A DNA stretch of 64,000 bases. It comes from Ferrovibrio sp964218355 (GTDB taxonomy: Bacteria > Pseudomonadota > Alphaproteobacteria > Ferrovibrionales > Ferrovibrionaceae). The DNA is taken from contig NZ_CAXPMC010000016.1 in NCBI RefSeq assembly GCF_964218355.1, forward strand, positions 1 to 64,000. Reading direction: 5' to 3'. Made by a program: the position numbers and the translations under genes. The notes beneath the pieces are model-generated. The model was given only the letters and a program-made list of their open reading frames with translations. It was not told the origin of the DNA and ran no database searches. Positions 8,098 to 17,030 of the stretch are shown in pieces (position 1 is the stretch's first letter; each line of letters starts with the position of its first letter).

Positions 8098-9090
8098 ATG
8101 CCGACGCCCAAGAAGCGCCCCCTGGTGATTGTGACCCGGAAACTGCCGGATCCGATCGAGACGCGGATGATGGAGCTGTTCGACACGCGGCTGAACGTGG
8201 CGGACCAGCCGCTGTCCCATGCCGAGCTGATCGAGGCGGTGAAGACCGCCGACGTGCTGGTGCCCACCATCACCGACCGCATCGATGGCGCCATCCTCGC
8301 CCATGCCGGCCCGAATTTCCGCCTGATCGCCAATTTCGGCACCGGCGTCGACCATATCGACCTCGCCGCCGCCCGCCAGCGCGGCATCACCGTCACCAAC
8401 ACCCCGGGCGTGCTGACCGAAGACACCGCCGACATGACCATGGCCCTGATCCTGGCGGTGCCGCGCCGGCTGGTCGAAGGCGCCAATGCCCTGCAGGGCG
8501 GCAAGTTCGAGGGCTGGTCGCCGACCTGGATGCTGGGCAAGCGCATCTGGGGCAAGCGGCTCGGCATCATCGGCATGGGCCGCATCGGCCAGGCGGTCGC
8601 CCGCCGGGCGCGGGCCTTCGGCCTGTCGATCCATTACCACAACCGCAAGCGCGTGCATGACAGCGTCGAGCAGGAGCTGGAGGCGACTTACTGGGAAAGC
8701 CTCGACCAGATGCTGGCCCGCATGGACATCATCTCGGTGAACTGCCCGCACACGCCGGCCACCTTCCACCTGCTGTCGGCGCGCCGGCTCGACCTGCTGC
8801 AGCCGCAGGCCTATATCGTCAACACCGCGCGCGGCGAGGTGATCGACGAGAACGCGCTGGTGCGCAAGCTGCGCAAGGGCGAGCTGGCCGGCGCCGGGCT
8901 GGACGTGTTCGAGCATGAACCGGCGGTCAACCCGAAGCTGCTCGAACTCGACAATGTCACCCTGCTGCCGCATATGGGTTCGGCCACGCTCGAAGGCCGC
9001 ATCGACATGGGCGAGAAGGTCATCATCAACATCAAGACCTTCGCCGACGGCCATGCGCCGCCGGACCGCGTGATCGCCGGCCTGCTCTAG
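8098..9090 (+). CDS. D-isomer specific 2-hydroxyacid dehydrogenase (glyoxylate/hydroxypyruvate reductase-like)
   Basis: A 330-residue NAD(P)H-dependent reductase of 2-oxoacids. The Rossmann loop is GIIGMGRIGQAVARRAR. The catalytic triad is visible in order: Arg in NTARGEVID, Glu in LDVFEHEP and His in LLPHMGSAT. The substrate-side segment NFGTGVDHIDL is also typical. The pattern matches the GhrB / formate-dehydrogenase-like group used for glyoxylate or hydroxypyruvate; the exact substrate is inferred. It has its own leader after a strong hairpin. Confidence 0.88.
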   Translation: MPTPKKRPLVIVTRKLPDPIETRMMELFDTRLNVADQPLSHAELIEAVKTADVLVPTITDRIDGAILAHAGPNFRLIANFGTGVDHIDLAAARQRGITVTNTPGVLTEDTADMTMALILAVPRRLVEGANALQGGKFEGWSPTWMLGKRIWGKRLGIIGMGRIGQAVARRARAFGLSIHYHNRKRVHDSVEQELEATYWESLDQMLARMDIISVNCPHTPATFHLLSARRLDLLQPQAYIVNTARGEVIDENALVRKLRKGELAGAGLDVFEHEPAVNPKLLELDNVTLLPHMGSATLEGRIDMGEKVIINIKTFADGHAPPDRVIAGLL

Positions 9091-9129
9091 CACCGGCGCG
9101 CATTTTCCTGTTCCCTGCAGACCGCCGGC

Positions 9130-9146
9130 TGCCGCATACTGCGGCA
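9130..9146. repeat. short perfect hairpin TGCCGCA-tac-TGCGGCA
   Basis: Seven-base arms with a 3-base loop lie 18 bases before the pentapeptide-repeat gene. There is no T-run. It could be an operator or a transcript 3' end. Confidence 0.35.
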
Positions 9147-9163
9147 ACAGCAAATCCGGCCCC

Positions 9164-10099
9164 ATGACTGCGACGCCCTCCTTTTCCAAGGCTCCTGCCG
9201 ATCTGAGCGACCTGCTGGCCTCCCACGGCCGGTATCTGCAGTCGATGGGCGGCGCCGTGCGCATGGGCCGCCAGCTGAAACTCGAACATGTCGATTTCGG
9301 CGCCATCAACTGGCAACGCAAGCTGCTGGACCATGTGGCGCTGGCCCATTGCCGGCTGTCCTGTTCCGACCTGCGCCACAGCAGTTTCCAGGAGGCATCG
9401 CTGCCGGCCTGCGATTTCAGCGCCGCCGACCTCTCCGGCGCCGATTTCTCCGGTGCCGACTTGCGCGGTGCCGATCTCAGCCGCGCCGTGCTGACCAAGA
9501 CCCGCTTCATCGCCACCGGCCTCGGCCCCTATCGCGACGGTGATGACGAAGGCGGCGGCCGCACCACCCGCATGACCGGCGCCGTGATCAAGGGCACGTC
9601 GTTTGCGCGCGCGGTGCTGGACGGCGTGCAGTTCGACCGCGCCGATCTCGATGGCGCCGATTTCGCCTTCGCGCGGCTGGAGAATGTCGAATTCGGCACC
9701 GCCGACCTGCGCCGGGTGGATTTCGGCCTCGCCGATCTCGGCCCCGGCATGGCCGAGGCGGTGACCGCCGCCGGCGGCCGGCCGCCCAAGCGGCTGAGCG
9801 CCGACGAGGTCGATGCCGTGCTGGCCAGCCATGCCGACTGGATCGCCAGCAATGGCCGCAAGGGCAGCCGCGCCGGCCTGCAGGGCGCCTGCCTGATCGA
9901 TGCCAGCCTCGCCCATGCCGATCTTTCCGGCGCCGACCTGTCGGGCGCCAACCTTGCCGGCGCCGATCTCGGCGGCGCCCGGCTGATCTGCACCGACCTG
10001 CGCGGCGCCAATCTCAGCCGCGCCAAGCTCGGCGGTGCCGATTTCCGCGGCGCCATGCTGGACGGCAGCCACGGCTTCCTGCCATCCGGGAGTCTGTAG
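9164..10099 (+). CDS. pentapeptide-repeat protein with H-x-x-W/Y modules
   Basis: A 311-residue protein with two blocks of A(D/N)LxG-type pentapeptides (for example ADLSGADFSGADLRGADL near residues 87-105, and again near residues 245-300), predicted to form right-handed quadrilateral beta-helices. Each block is introduced by a conserved-looking helical lead, LLASHGRYLQSMG near the N-terminus and VLASHADWIASNG near residue 223. The same lead plus repeat architecture occurs in the chemotaxis-linked protein at 45893-47098, so the two are paralogues. There is no signal peptide. The role is unknown; pentapeptide proteins range from gyrase protectors to scaffolds. No clear ribosome site precedes the ATG. 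Confidence 0.82.
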   Translation: MTATPSFSKAPADLSDLLASHGRYLQSMGGAVRMGRQLKLEHVDFGAINWQRKLLDHVALAHCRLSCSDLRHSSFQEASLPACDFSAADLSGADFSGADLRGADLSRAVLTKTRFIATGLGPYRDGDDEGGGRTTRMTGAVIKGTSFARAVLDGVQFDRADLDGADFAFARLENVEFGTADLRRVDFGLADLGPGMAEAVTAAGGRPPKRLSADEVDAVLASHADWIASNGRKGSRAGLQGACLIDASLAHADLSGADLSGANLAGADLGGARLICTDLRGANLSRAKLGGADFRGAMLDGSHGFLPSGSL

Positions 10100-10130
10100 C
10101 CGGGAAGTCTGTAGCCGGGAAGTCTGTAGC
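10091..10130 (+). repeat. 15-bp tandem repeat spanning the stop codon
   Basis: AGTCTGTAGC recurs at 10091, 10106 and 10121, giving a 15-bp unit in about 2.7 copies. The first copy contains the TAG stop of the pentapeptide gene. Because the unit is a multiple of three, every later copy presents the same in-frame TAG. Confidence 0.85.
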
Positions 10131-10155
10131 TGGCCAGTGCCCGACCCGGCAGCCT

Positions 10156-11061
10156 TCAGCCCGTTTTCGCGCCGGCGATATAGCCGGCCAGGCCCTTTGC
10201 CAGCGCATCGAACACCACGCGGCAGCGTGGCGTGTCGCGCAGGTTCTCGTGCATGGCCAGCCAGGTTTCCAGCGGAAAGCTGAACGCCTTCGGCAGCAGC
10301 CGCACCAGGGCCGGGTCGCGCCGCGCCAGCGGCACCTGGCAGACGCCGATGCCGATGCCGGCGCGGATCGCCGCCAGCTGGGCCACGTCGCTGTCGCTGC
10401 GGAAGGCAAAGGCGATCCGCTCGGGCAGGGGCAGCAATTCGCGGGCACGGCGGATGAAGGCCGTCTCGCGGTCGTAGCCGACCAGGCTGTGCGCCTCCAT
10501 CGCAGTCAGGCTGCGCGGCGTGCCGCGGCGGGCGAGATAGTCGCGATGGGCATGAAAGCCCAGTTCGATCGCGCCGATGCGCTTCGCCACCAGCGCCTCC
10601 TGCGCCGGCGCCACCATGCGCACGGCGATATCGGCCTCGCGCAGCAGCAGGTTCTCGACGCGGTTGGACGGCACCAGTTCGATCACCAGATCCGGATGCG
10701 CCGCCTGCAGGCCGGCCAGGATCGGCGGCAGCACCTCGATGGCGACGATCTCGCTGGCGCTGACCCGCACGCTGCCGCGGATGCTGCGGCCGCGGCCCGA
10801 GGCACTGCGCAGGGCCGCCGCCGCCGTCGCCTCCAGCGCCTCGGCATAGGGCTGCAGGTCGAGAGCCGCCTCGGTGGGGCTGAGGCCGCTGCGCGAGCGG
10901 ATGAACAAAGCCGCGCCGAGCAGCTGTTCCAGCGCCGCGACATGGCGGCCCAGGGTCGGCTGGGTCAGGCCAAGCCTGCGGGCGGCGGCCGACAGCGAGC
11001 CTTCGCGCAGCACCGCGAGGAAAGAGCGGTAGAGGTCCCAGCCGGGCAAGGCCTGATCCAT
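10156..11061 (-). CDS. LysR-family transcriptional regulator
   Basis: A 301-residue regulator. The N-terminal winged HTH reads REGSLSAAARRLGLTQPTLGRHVAALEQLLGAALF. The remainder is the effector-binding domain with the family pattern ADIAVRMV and a C-terminal IRAGIGIGVCQVPLA. It is transcribed divergently from the epimerase-like gene at 11155 with 93 bases between starts, the usual arrangement for a LysR protein controlling its neighbour. The effector is unknown. Confidence 0.9.
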   Translation of the reverse strand: MDQALPGWDLYRSFLAVLREGSLSAAARRLGLTQPTLGRHVAALEQLLGAALFIRSRSGLSPTEAALDLQPYAEALEATAAAALRSASGRGRSIRGSVRVSASEIVAIEVLPPILAGLQAAHPDLVIELVPSNRVENLLLREADIAVRMVAPAQEALVAKRIGAIELGFHAHRDYLARRGTPRSLTAMEAHSLVGYDRETAFIRRARELLPLPERIAFAFRSDSDVAQLAAIRAGIGIGVCQVPLARRDPALVRLLPKAFSFPLETWLAMHENLRDTPRCRVVFDALAKGLAGYIAGAKTG

Positions 11062-11154
11062 GCATTTCTGTATAGATCAGGCATTATTTTAGTCAATTCC
11101 GTTTATGTCGCGGCCGGGCCATCCTGCCGGCATCGGACAGCGACGGAGGACGAC

Positions 11155-12150
11155 ATGGCAACGGCACTGGTTCTGGGCGCCACCGGCGGCATCGGCGGCG
11201 AAATGGCGGCGGCCCTGCTGCGGCGCGGCTGGCAGGTGCGGGCCCTGCATCGCCGGGCGGCGGCCATGGCCGGCCGGGATGGCCTCGCATGGCTGCCGGG
11301 CGACGCCATGGTGCGGGAGGACGTGGTGGCCGCCGCCGCCGGCGCGCGGCTGATCGTGCATGCGGTGAACCCGCCGGGCTACCGCGACTGGGACAAACTG
11401 GTGCTGCCCATGCTGGACAGCAGCATCGCGGCGGCCAGGGCCAGCGGTGCCCGCCTGCTGCTGCCCGGCAATGTCTACAATTACGGCCCCGATGCCCTGC
11501 CGCTGGTCGGCGAAACCGCGCCACAGCAGCCGCAGACCCGCAAGGGCGCCATCCGCGTCGAGATGGAAAGCCGCCTGCGCGCGGCGGCCGGGCGTGACAA
11601 CATCCGGGCACTGGTGGTGCGCGCCGGCGACTTCTTCGGGCCGCGCGCCGGCAGCACCTGGTTCTCGCAGGGCCTGGTGAAGCCGGGCCGGGTGCCGCGC
11701 GCGATCACCTGGCCCGGCCACGGAAAAGGCCGGGGCGCCGGCCATAGCTGGGCCTATCTGCCGGATCTGGCCGAAACCATGGCGCGGCTGGCCGAGCGCG
11801 AGGCGGAGCTGCCAGCCTTCGACAGCTTCCATTTCGGCGGCCATGTCGATGCCGACGGTACGGCGATGATCGCCGCGATCCGCGCCGCCTGCGCCCGGCC
11901 CGACCTGCGGGTGCGGCGGTTTCCGTGGTTCGCCCTGCCGCTGCTGGCGCCGGTCATGCCGCTGTTCCGCGAACTGCACGAGATGCGCCATCTGTGGCGC
12001 GACGCCCTGCGGCTCGACAATGCGAAGCTGACCGCCTTCCTCGGCGCCGAGCCGCACACGCCGCTGGCGCAGGCGGTGGCGGAAACGCTCGGCGGGCTGG
12101 GCTGCCTGCCGCAGGCGGAAGGCGGCACGGCGATACCGGCGGCGGCGTGA
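11155..12150 (+). CDS. NAD-dependent epimerase/dehydratase family protein
   Basis: A 331-residue extended/atypical SDR protein. The N-terminal dinucleotide-binding motif is ALVLGATGGIGGEMAAALL (G-x-x-G-x-x-G). The active-site region LLPGNVYNYGP carries Tyr but not the classical Y-x3-K, as in many epimerase-like and nucleotide-sugar oxidoreductases. GGAGGA precedes the ATG at 11155. It is divergent from the LysR gene at 10156-11061, which probably regulates it. Substrate is unknown. Confidence 0.82.
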   Translation: MATALVLGATGGIGGEMAAALLRRGWQVRALHRRAAAMAGRDGLAWLPGDAMVREDVVAAAAGARLIVHAVNPPGYRDWDKLVLPMLDSSIAAARASGARLLLPGNVYNYGPDALPLVGETAPQQPQTRKGAIRVEMESRLRAAAGRDNIRALVVRAGDFFGPRAGSTWFSQGLVKPGRVPRAITWPGHGKGRGAGHSWAYLPDLAETMARLAEREAELPAFDSFHFGGHVDADGTAMIAAIRAACARPDLRVRRFPWFALPLLAPVMPLFRELHEMRHLWRDALRLDNAKLTAFLGAEPHTPLAQAVAETLGGLGCLPQAEGGTAIPAAA

Positions 12151-12164
12151 TGCGGGCGGGCGGC

Positions 12165-12800
12165 TTACTGTTTGCCGGCAGCCGGCAGCACGAAGCTGCG
12201 TAGCGGCCGGAAGGTCATGGTCTGGTTGGTGACCCCGGGCATCGTTTTCACGAACTGCGCGGCCCTGCCCACGTCGGATTTGATCGCCAGTCCGGCCGGG
12301 AACCGGCCAAAATCCATGGCGACATCGCCGATATAGACGATCTCGCCCCGCTTGACCGTGAAGACCGGGGAATTGTCCCGCAGGGCCTTGCTGTCGGTGT
12401 CGATGTAGAACGTGGTCCGCATCGCATTGGTCCCGTAGACGAGGTCGGCATGGGCAAGGACATACTCGCCGGGAGTCATCTTGTAGGCGCGAAACCGCGC
12501 GCTCCGCCATTTGTCGGTGAGGACGATGGCATCGTCGCTGAGCATGCCCACCATCTTCCCCATATAGGAAATGCCGGTCACCTTCTTCGTCTCGACATCG
12601 TACCTGGCGAAATTCACCTGCCCGAAACCCTTATCGATCCCATAGCTCGGCAGGTAGCCGATCACCACCATGCCGGCATCGTCGGCGGGGCTGAAGGTCG
12701 CATCCTTGTCGAGACTGCTGGCGCCACACCCTGCCAGCAGCAGTACGAGAGACAGCGGCGCCAGCGGCAGCTTTGCTAGCATTCTGTGCAACGCCTGCAT
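12165..12800 (-). CDS. putative lipoprotein of unknown function
   Basis: A 211-residue exported lipoprotein. The signal peptide ends with lipobox LLAGC at residues 21-25. The mature domain has no motif I recognise; it contains repeated references to small polar strands (GYLPSYG, YIGDVAMDFG) and a C-terminal MTFRPLRSFVLPA. GGGAG ends 5 bases before the ATG at 12800; a second ATG six codons in is possible. Base composition looks slightly more A+T-rich than the flanking genes. It converges with the epimerase-like gene (14 bases apart) and lies downstream of smc, separated from it by a terminator. Confidence 0.78.
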   Translation of the reverse strand: MQALHRMLAKLPLAPLSLVLLLAGCGASSLDKDATFSPADDAGMVVIGYLPSYGIDKGFGQVNFARYDVETKKVTGISYMGKMVGMLSDDAIVLTDKWRSARFRAYKMTPGEYVLAHADLVYGTNAMRTTFYIDTDSKALRDNSPVFTVKRGEIVYIGDVAMDFGRFPAGLAIKSDVGRAAQFVKTMPGVTNQTMTFRPLRSFVLPAAGKQ

Positions 12801-12830
12801 CAGGACTCCCTCAGGTAGCAGCCCCGGACA

Positions 12831-12855
12831 GAAAAACAGGCGCCGCAGCGCCTGT
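12831..12855 (-). terminator. rho-independent terminator of smc
   Basis: On the minus strand, ACAGGCGC (12855-12848), loop TGCG and GCGCCTGT (12843-12836) form a perfect 8-bp stem followed by TTTTTC. It lies 18 bases beyond the smc stop. Confidence 0.8.
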
Positions 12856-12872
12856 CTTCCGTCCTGTATGAC

Positions 12873-15800
12873 TTACGCCGTCGCCTTCATCGCCTCGGCG
12901 CCGGCGAGGTCGACCGAGACCAGCTGCGAGACGCCGCGTTCGGCCATGGTGACGCCGAACAGGCGGTCCATGCGCGCCATGGTGATCGGATGGTGGGTGA
13001 CCACCACGAAACGGGTGCCCTCGCCCAGATTCGAGGTCTGGCGCGCCATCGCCTCCATCAGGTTGCACAGGCGCTCGACATTCGCATCGTCCAGCGGGGC
13101 GTCCACTTCGTCCAGCACGCAGATCGGCGCCGGGTTGGTGAGGAACACCGCGAACAGCAGCGACAGGGCGGTCAGGGCCTGCTCGCCGCCCGACAGCAGC
13201 GACATCACCTGCAGCCGCTTGCCCGGCGGCGAGGCATAGATTTCGAGGCCGGCCTGCAGCGGATCGTCGGATTCCACCAGCTGCAGATAGGCCTTGCCGC
13301 CGCCGAACACCTCGACGAACAGCTTCTGGAAATGGCTGTCCACCTGCTTGAAGGCTTCCAGCAGCCGCTCGCGGCCCTCGCGGTTCAGGCTGGAAATGCC
13401 CTGCCGCAGCTTGTCGATGGCCTCCACCAGGTCGGTCTGCTCGGTCTGCAGGGTGGTCAGCTTCTCTTCCACCTCGTTGGCTTCCATCTCGGCGCGCAGG
13501 TTGACCGGGCCCATATTGTCCCGTTCCTTGCGCAGCCGTTCCAGCCGGGTTTCGACCTGCGGCAGCTCGGGGAAATCCTCGTCGTCGCCGACCTCGCCGG
13601 CCTGCAGGACGGCATCCAGCGTGCAGTCCAGCGCCTCGCGCACGCGGATCGCCAGCTCGTCGAGGCTGACCCGCTGGTGTTCGAGATCGGACTGGGCACG
13701 CACGCGTTCCTCACGGATGCTGCCCAGCATCTGTTCCAGTTCGCGGGCGGTGCGGGCGGCCAGCTGCTGCGCGGCCTCGGCATTGGCGAGATGGTCGGCG
13801 GCTTCCTGGCGCGCGGCTTCCGCCTTCGCCAGCTCGTCCAGCAGACCGCTGCGGCGACTTTCGATCTCGAGCGGAATCTGCTCCAGCCTGGCCAGTTCGG
13901 CCTCGGCTTCCGCGCGGCGGGCGGTCAGCTGGGCGATCTGCTGGCCGGCGCCTTCATGGCGGGCGGCCGCATTGCGGCGCTCGATGACGATCGCCTCCAG
14001 CCGGCGGCCGCGGCTTTCCGCGTCGCGATGCAGCTGTTCCAGCGCGGCGCGGCGTTCGGCCAGGGCCTGGCGCAGCCCGTCGGTTTCCTGCCGCACCATG
14101 GCGATCAGTTCGCGCACCTCTTCTTCCGGCGGCAGCGCGGCCAGGGCCGCGGCCTCGGCTTCGCGGGCGGCCTCGGTCTCGGCGATCTCGCCCTCGGTCT
14201 GCTGCTTCTGTTCGGCCAGGGCGGCCAGCCGCGACTGGCGCTCGGCTTCCTTGCGCACCAGTTCGGCCTGGCGGTCGCGGGCGGCATTCAGCTCGCGGTC
14301 GGCGCGGGCGAGGTCCTGGTTCGCCTGTTCGCGGGCCTGCTGGCGGTCGCGCTCGGCGGCGGCGATGGCCTGGCTGCCGCGCTCGCGGGCCTGCTGGCGG
14401 TCGCGCTCGGCCTGGGCAATGCCCTGGTTGGCGCGGTCGCGGGCGGACTGGCGCTCGCGCTCGGCCTCGGCCACCGCGCCGGCGGCACGGTCGCGGGCTT
14501 CGGCGGCGGCGCGTTCGGCCTGCTGCACGATGGCGGCGGCCTGCTGGCGGGCTTCGCTGCGGGCCTGCTCGGCCTGCTGCACGATCCCGGCCGCCTGCTG
14601 GCGGGCTTCGCTGCGGGCCTCGTCGGCGGCCTGCACGGCCTGGCGGGCATCCCGCTCGGCCTGGGCCGCGGCTTCGGTCGCCTGGCGGGCTTCGGCATAG
14701 GCGGCCTGGGCCGCATTCAGCCGGCCTTCCAGATCGCGCAGCTCCTCGCGCAGATCGGCCAGCCGGTTGCGCTGTTCCAGCCGGATCGAGGCCGAAGTGG
14801 GCGCGCCGGCCTTCACCGTGAAGCCGTCCCAGCGCCACAGCGCGCCGGATTTCGACACCAGCCGCTGGCCCAGCCGCAGCTGTTCGCGCAGGCGGGCGCC
14901 ATCGGCATCCTCGGCGACGATGCCGATCTGCGACAGGCGCCGCTGCAGGGCGGCCGGGCCGGTGACATGGGCCGCCAGCGGCGTCACGCCGGCCGGCAGC
15001 GCCGGCGCATCCGCCAGCGGCGGCAGCGCGTCCCAGTGCATCGGCGCGTTGCGGTCGGTGGCGGCATTCAGCTCGTCGGCCAGGGCGGCGCCCAGCGCCT
15101 TCTCCCAGCCCGGCGCCACGCTGACCTGGTCGATCAGCGGCGGAAACAGATTGCTCTCGTCGATCTTCAGCAGCTTGGTCAGGCCGGCTTCCTCGGCCTT
15201 CAGGCGGGTCAGCTCGCCCTGCACGCCCTGCCAGGCATCGCGGGCAGCCTGCTCAGCCTGCGCCACCTGCGCGCGGGCGGCCTCCGCCGCCTCGACGCCG
15301 CGGCGGGCGGCGGCCAGCTTCTCGGCATGCTCGGCCTCGACGGCATTCAGCCCGCCGCGCGCCGCCTCGATCCTCTGCGCATGCTCGGCCTCGACGCTGT
15401 TCAGGCCGCCGCGGGCGGCGTCGATCTTCTGCTCGTGCTCGGCCTGCAGGGCGGCCAGCGCGGCACGGGCCTGCTCGATCTTCTGCGCATGACCGGCCTC
15501 GACCGTCTCCAGCGCGGCGCGGGCGGCCTCGATCAGGCGAGCCTGCTCGGCCTCGATCGCCTCATAGGCCTGGCGCGCCGCCTCGACCCTGGCGGTCTGC
15601 TCGGCCTCGGTCATCTCCAGCAGCTGGCGCGATTCCTCCACCGCCTGCTGCTTCGCGGCAACCTCGGCATTGGCCTCCTCGGCCTCGGCGACGGCCTCGG
15701 TACGCTCGCTGAGCCGGGCTTCCTCGGCAGCGATTTCCTCGATACGGCCGCGCAAGCGGGCCAGCCGGCGTTCGGCATCCTCGATGGCCTGGCGCAGGCG

Positions 15801-16997
15801 GGCGCGGCTGGCCTGCTCCTGGGCGGCGCGGTCGGTCAGCCTGTCGAGTTCGCCCTGGCGCTCCTCGACGCGGGCGCGCGCCTCGGTCACCGCCGCATCG
15901 GCGGCAGCCTCGGCCTCGGCCTCGCCGGCCTTCAGGGTTTCCAGCTCCCGGTTCTCGGCATCCAGCCGGGCGACGGTGGCCTCGGCATCCTGCGACAGCG
16001 CGCTTTCGCGGTCGCTGTCGGCGGTGATCTGGGCCAGCCGCTGGCGGATCTGCTCGGCGGCCTCGCGGGCGCGGGCCTCGTCCGCATCCAGCCCGTCGCG
16101 GGCCACGGCCAGCCGGTGCAGGCGGGCGCCGGCCTCGGCCTCGTGCTGGCGCAAGGGCGGCAGCGCCTCGGCGGCGATGCGCTCGGCCTCATGCGCCTCC
16201 GAGACCTGCAGGGTGCGGTCGGCGACCTGGCGGTCGGCCGCTTCCAGCGCATGCTCGGCATCGGCCAGCGCCTGTTTCAACGCCGCATGCTTGAGGTGAT
16301 AGAGAATGGCTTCGGTCTTGCGGATCTGGCCGGCGATGTTGCGGTAGCGGCTGGCCTGGCGGGCCTGGCGCTTCAGCGACTGCAGCTGGTTGTCGAGCTG
16401 GCCGATCACGTCGACCACGCGCTCCAGGTTGGACTCCGCCGCCTTCAGCCGCAGCTCGGCCTCGTGGCGGCGCGAATGCAGGCCGGAAATGCCGGCCGCC
16501 TCTTCCAGCAGCATGCGGCGGTCGGTCGGCTTGGCATTGATCAGGGCGCCGACGCGGCCCTGGCTGACCATCGCCGGCGAATTGGCGCCCGAGGCGAGAT
16601 CGGCGAACAGCAGCTGCACGTCGCGCATGCGCACGTCGTTGCCGTTGATCGAATAGTCGGACCCCTTCTCGCGCTCGATCTTGCGGGTGATCTCGACGAC
16701 TTCCTGCTCGTTGAATGCCGCCGGCGCCGTGCGGGTCTTGTTGTCCAGCGTCAGCGTCACTTCGGCGATGTTGCGCGCAGGCCGCGTCGCGGTTCCGGCA
16801 AAGATCATGTCGTCCATGCCGGAACCGCGCATCCGCTTGGCGGAATTCTCGCCCATCACCCAGCGCAGGGCTTCCACCAGGTTCGACTTGCCGCAGCCAT
16901 TCGGGCCGACCACGCCGGTAAGACCCGGATGGATGACGAAATCCGTCGGCTCGACGAAGGACTTGAAACCGGACAGGCGCAACTTGGTGAACTGCAC
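12873..16997 (-). CDS. smc: chromosome segregation ATPase SMC, with repeat-extended arms
   Basis: The core ATPase of bacterial condensin. The Walker A motif GPNGCGKSN sits at residues 31-39. The C-terminal head has signature LLSGGEQALTALSLLFA and Walker B CVLDEVDAPLDD near residues 1268-1304. Coiled-coil arms flank a hinge at roughly residues 613-745 (FPPLIDQVSVAPGWEKAL ... SIRLEQRN). The protein has 1374 residues, while the family usually has about 1150-1190. The excess is explained by six 18-residue repeats in the N-terminal arm (465-572) and six in the C-terminal arm (792-899). Upstream genes encode a DsbA-like protein and a DUF721 protein, a common alphaproteobacterial order. ScpA/ScpB are not in the window. 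Confidence 0.96.
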   Translation of the reverse strand: MQFTKLRLSGFKSFVEPTDFVIHPGLTGVVGPNGCGKSNLVEALRWVMGENSAKRMRGSGMDDMIFAGTATRPARNIAEVTLTLDNKTRTAPAAFNEQEVVEITRKIEREKGSDYSINGNDVRMRDVQLLFADLASGANSPAMVSQGRVGALINAKPTDRRMLLEEAAGISGLHSRRHEAELRLKAAESNLERVVDVIGQLDNQLQSLKRQARQASRYRNIAGQIRKTEAILYHLKHAALKQALADAEHALEAADRQVADRTLQVSEAHEAERIAAEALPPLRQHEAEAGARLHRLAVARDGLDADEARAREAAEQIRQRLAQITADSDRESALSQDAEATVARLDAENRELETLKAGEAEAEAAADAAVTEARARVEERQGELDRLTDRAAQEQASRARLRQAIEDAERRLARLRGRIEEIAAEEARLSERTEAVAEAEEANAEVAAKQQAVEESRQLLEMTEAEQTARVEAARQAYEAIEAEQARLIEAARAALETVEAGHAQKIEQARAALAALQAEHEQKIDAARGGLNSVEAEHAQRIEAARGGLNAVEAEHAEKLAAARRGVEAAEAARAQVAQAEQAARDAWQGVQGELTRLKAEEAGLTKLLKIDESNLFPPLIDQVSVAPGWEKALGAALADELNAATDRNAPMHWDALPPLADAPALPAGVTPLAAHVTGPAALQRRLSQIGIVAEDADGARLREQLRLGQRLVSKSGALWRWDGFTVKAGAPTSASIRLEQRNRLADLREELRDLEGRLNAAQAAYAEARQATEAAAQAERDARQAVQAADEARSEARQQAAGIVQQAEQARSEARQQAAAIVQQAERAAAEARDRAAGAVAEAERERQSARDRANQGIAQAERDRQQARERGSQAIAAAERDRQQAREQANQDLARADRELNAARDRQAELVRKEAERQSRLAALAEQKQQTEGEIAETEAAREAEAAALAALPPEEEVRELIAMVRQETDGLRQALAERRAALEQLHRDAESRGRRLEAIVIERRNAAARHEGAGQQIAQLTARRAEAEAELARLEQIPLEIESRRSGLLDELAKAEAARQEAADHLANAEAAQQLAARTARELEQMLGSIREERVRAQSDLEHQRVSLDELAIRVREALDCTLDAVLQAGEVGDDEDFPELPQVETRLERLRKERDNMGPVNLRAEMEANEVEEKLTTLQTEQTDLVEAIDKLRQGISSLNREGRERLLEAFKQVDSHFQKLFVEVFGGGKAYLQLVESDDPLQAGLEIYASPPGKRLQVMSLLSGGEQALTALSLLFAVFLTNPAPICVLDEVDAPLDDANVERLCNLMEAMARQTSNLGEGTRFVVVTHHPITMARMDRLFGVTMAERGVSQLVSVDLAGAEAMKATA
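14301..14624 (-). repeat. six 54-bp repeats in the C-terminal arm of smc
   Basis: These encode six 18-residue units at SMC residues 792-899, for example EQARSEARQQAAAIVQQA and ERDRQQARERGSQAIAAA. The first two and the last units are the most alike, showing expansion by tandem duplication. Confidence 0.88.
15282..15605 (-). repeat. six 54-bp repeats in the N-terminal arm of smc
   Basis: These encode six 18-residue units at SMC residues 465-572, for example AEHAQRIEAARGGLNAVE and AEHEQKIDAARGGLNSVE. The sequence differs from the C-terminal block but the unit length and copy number are the same. Confidence 0.88.
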
Positions 16998-17030
16998 GGG
17001 AACTCCCTTTCGGTGCTAAATCGCCGGCGA

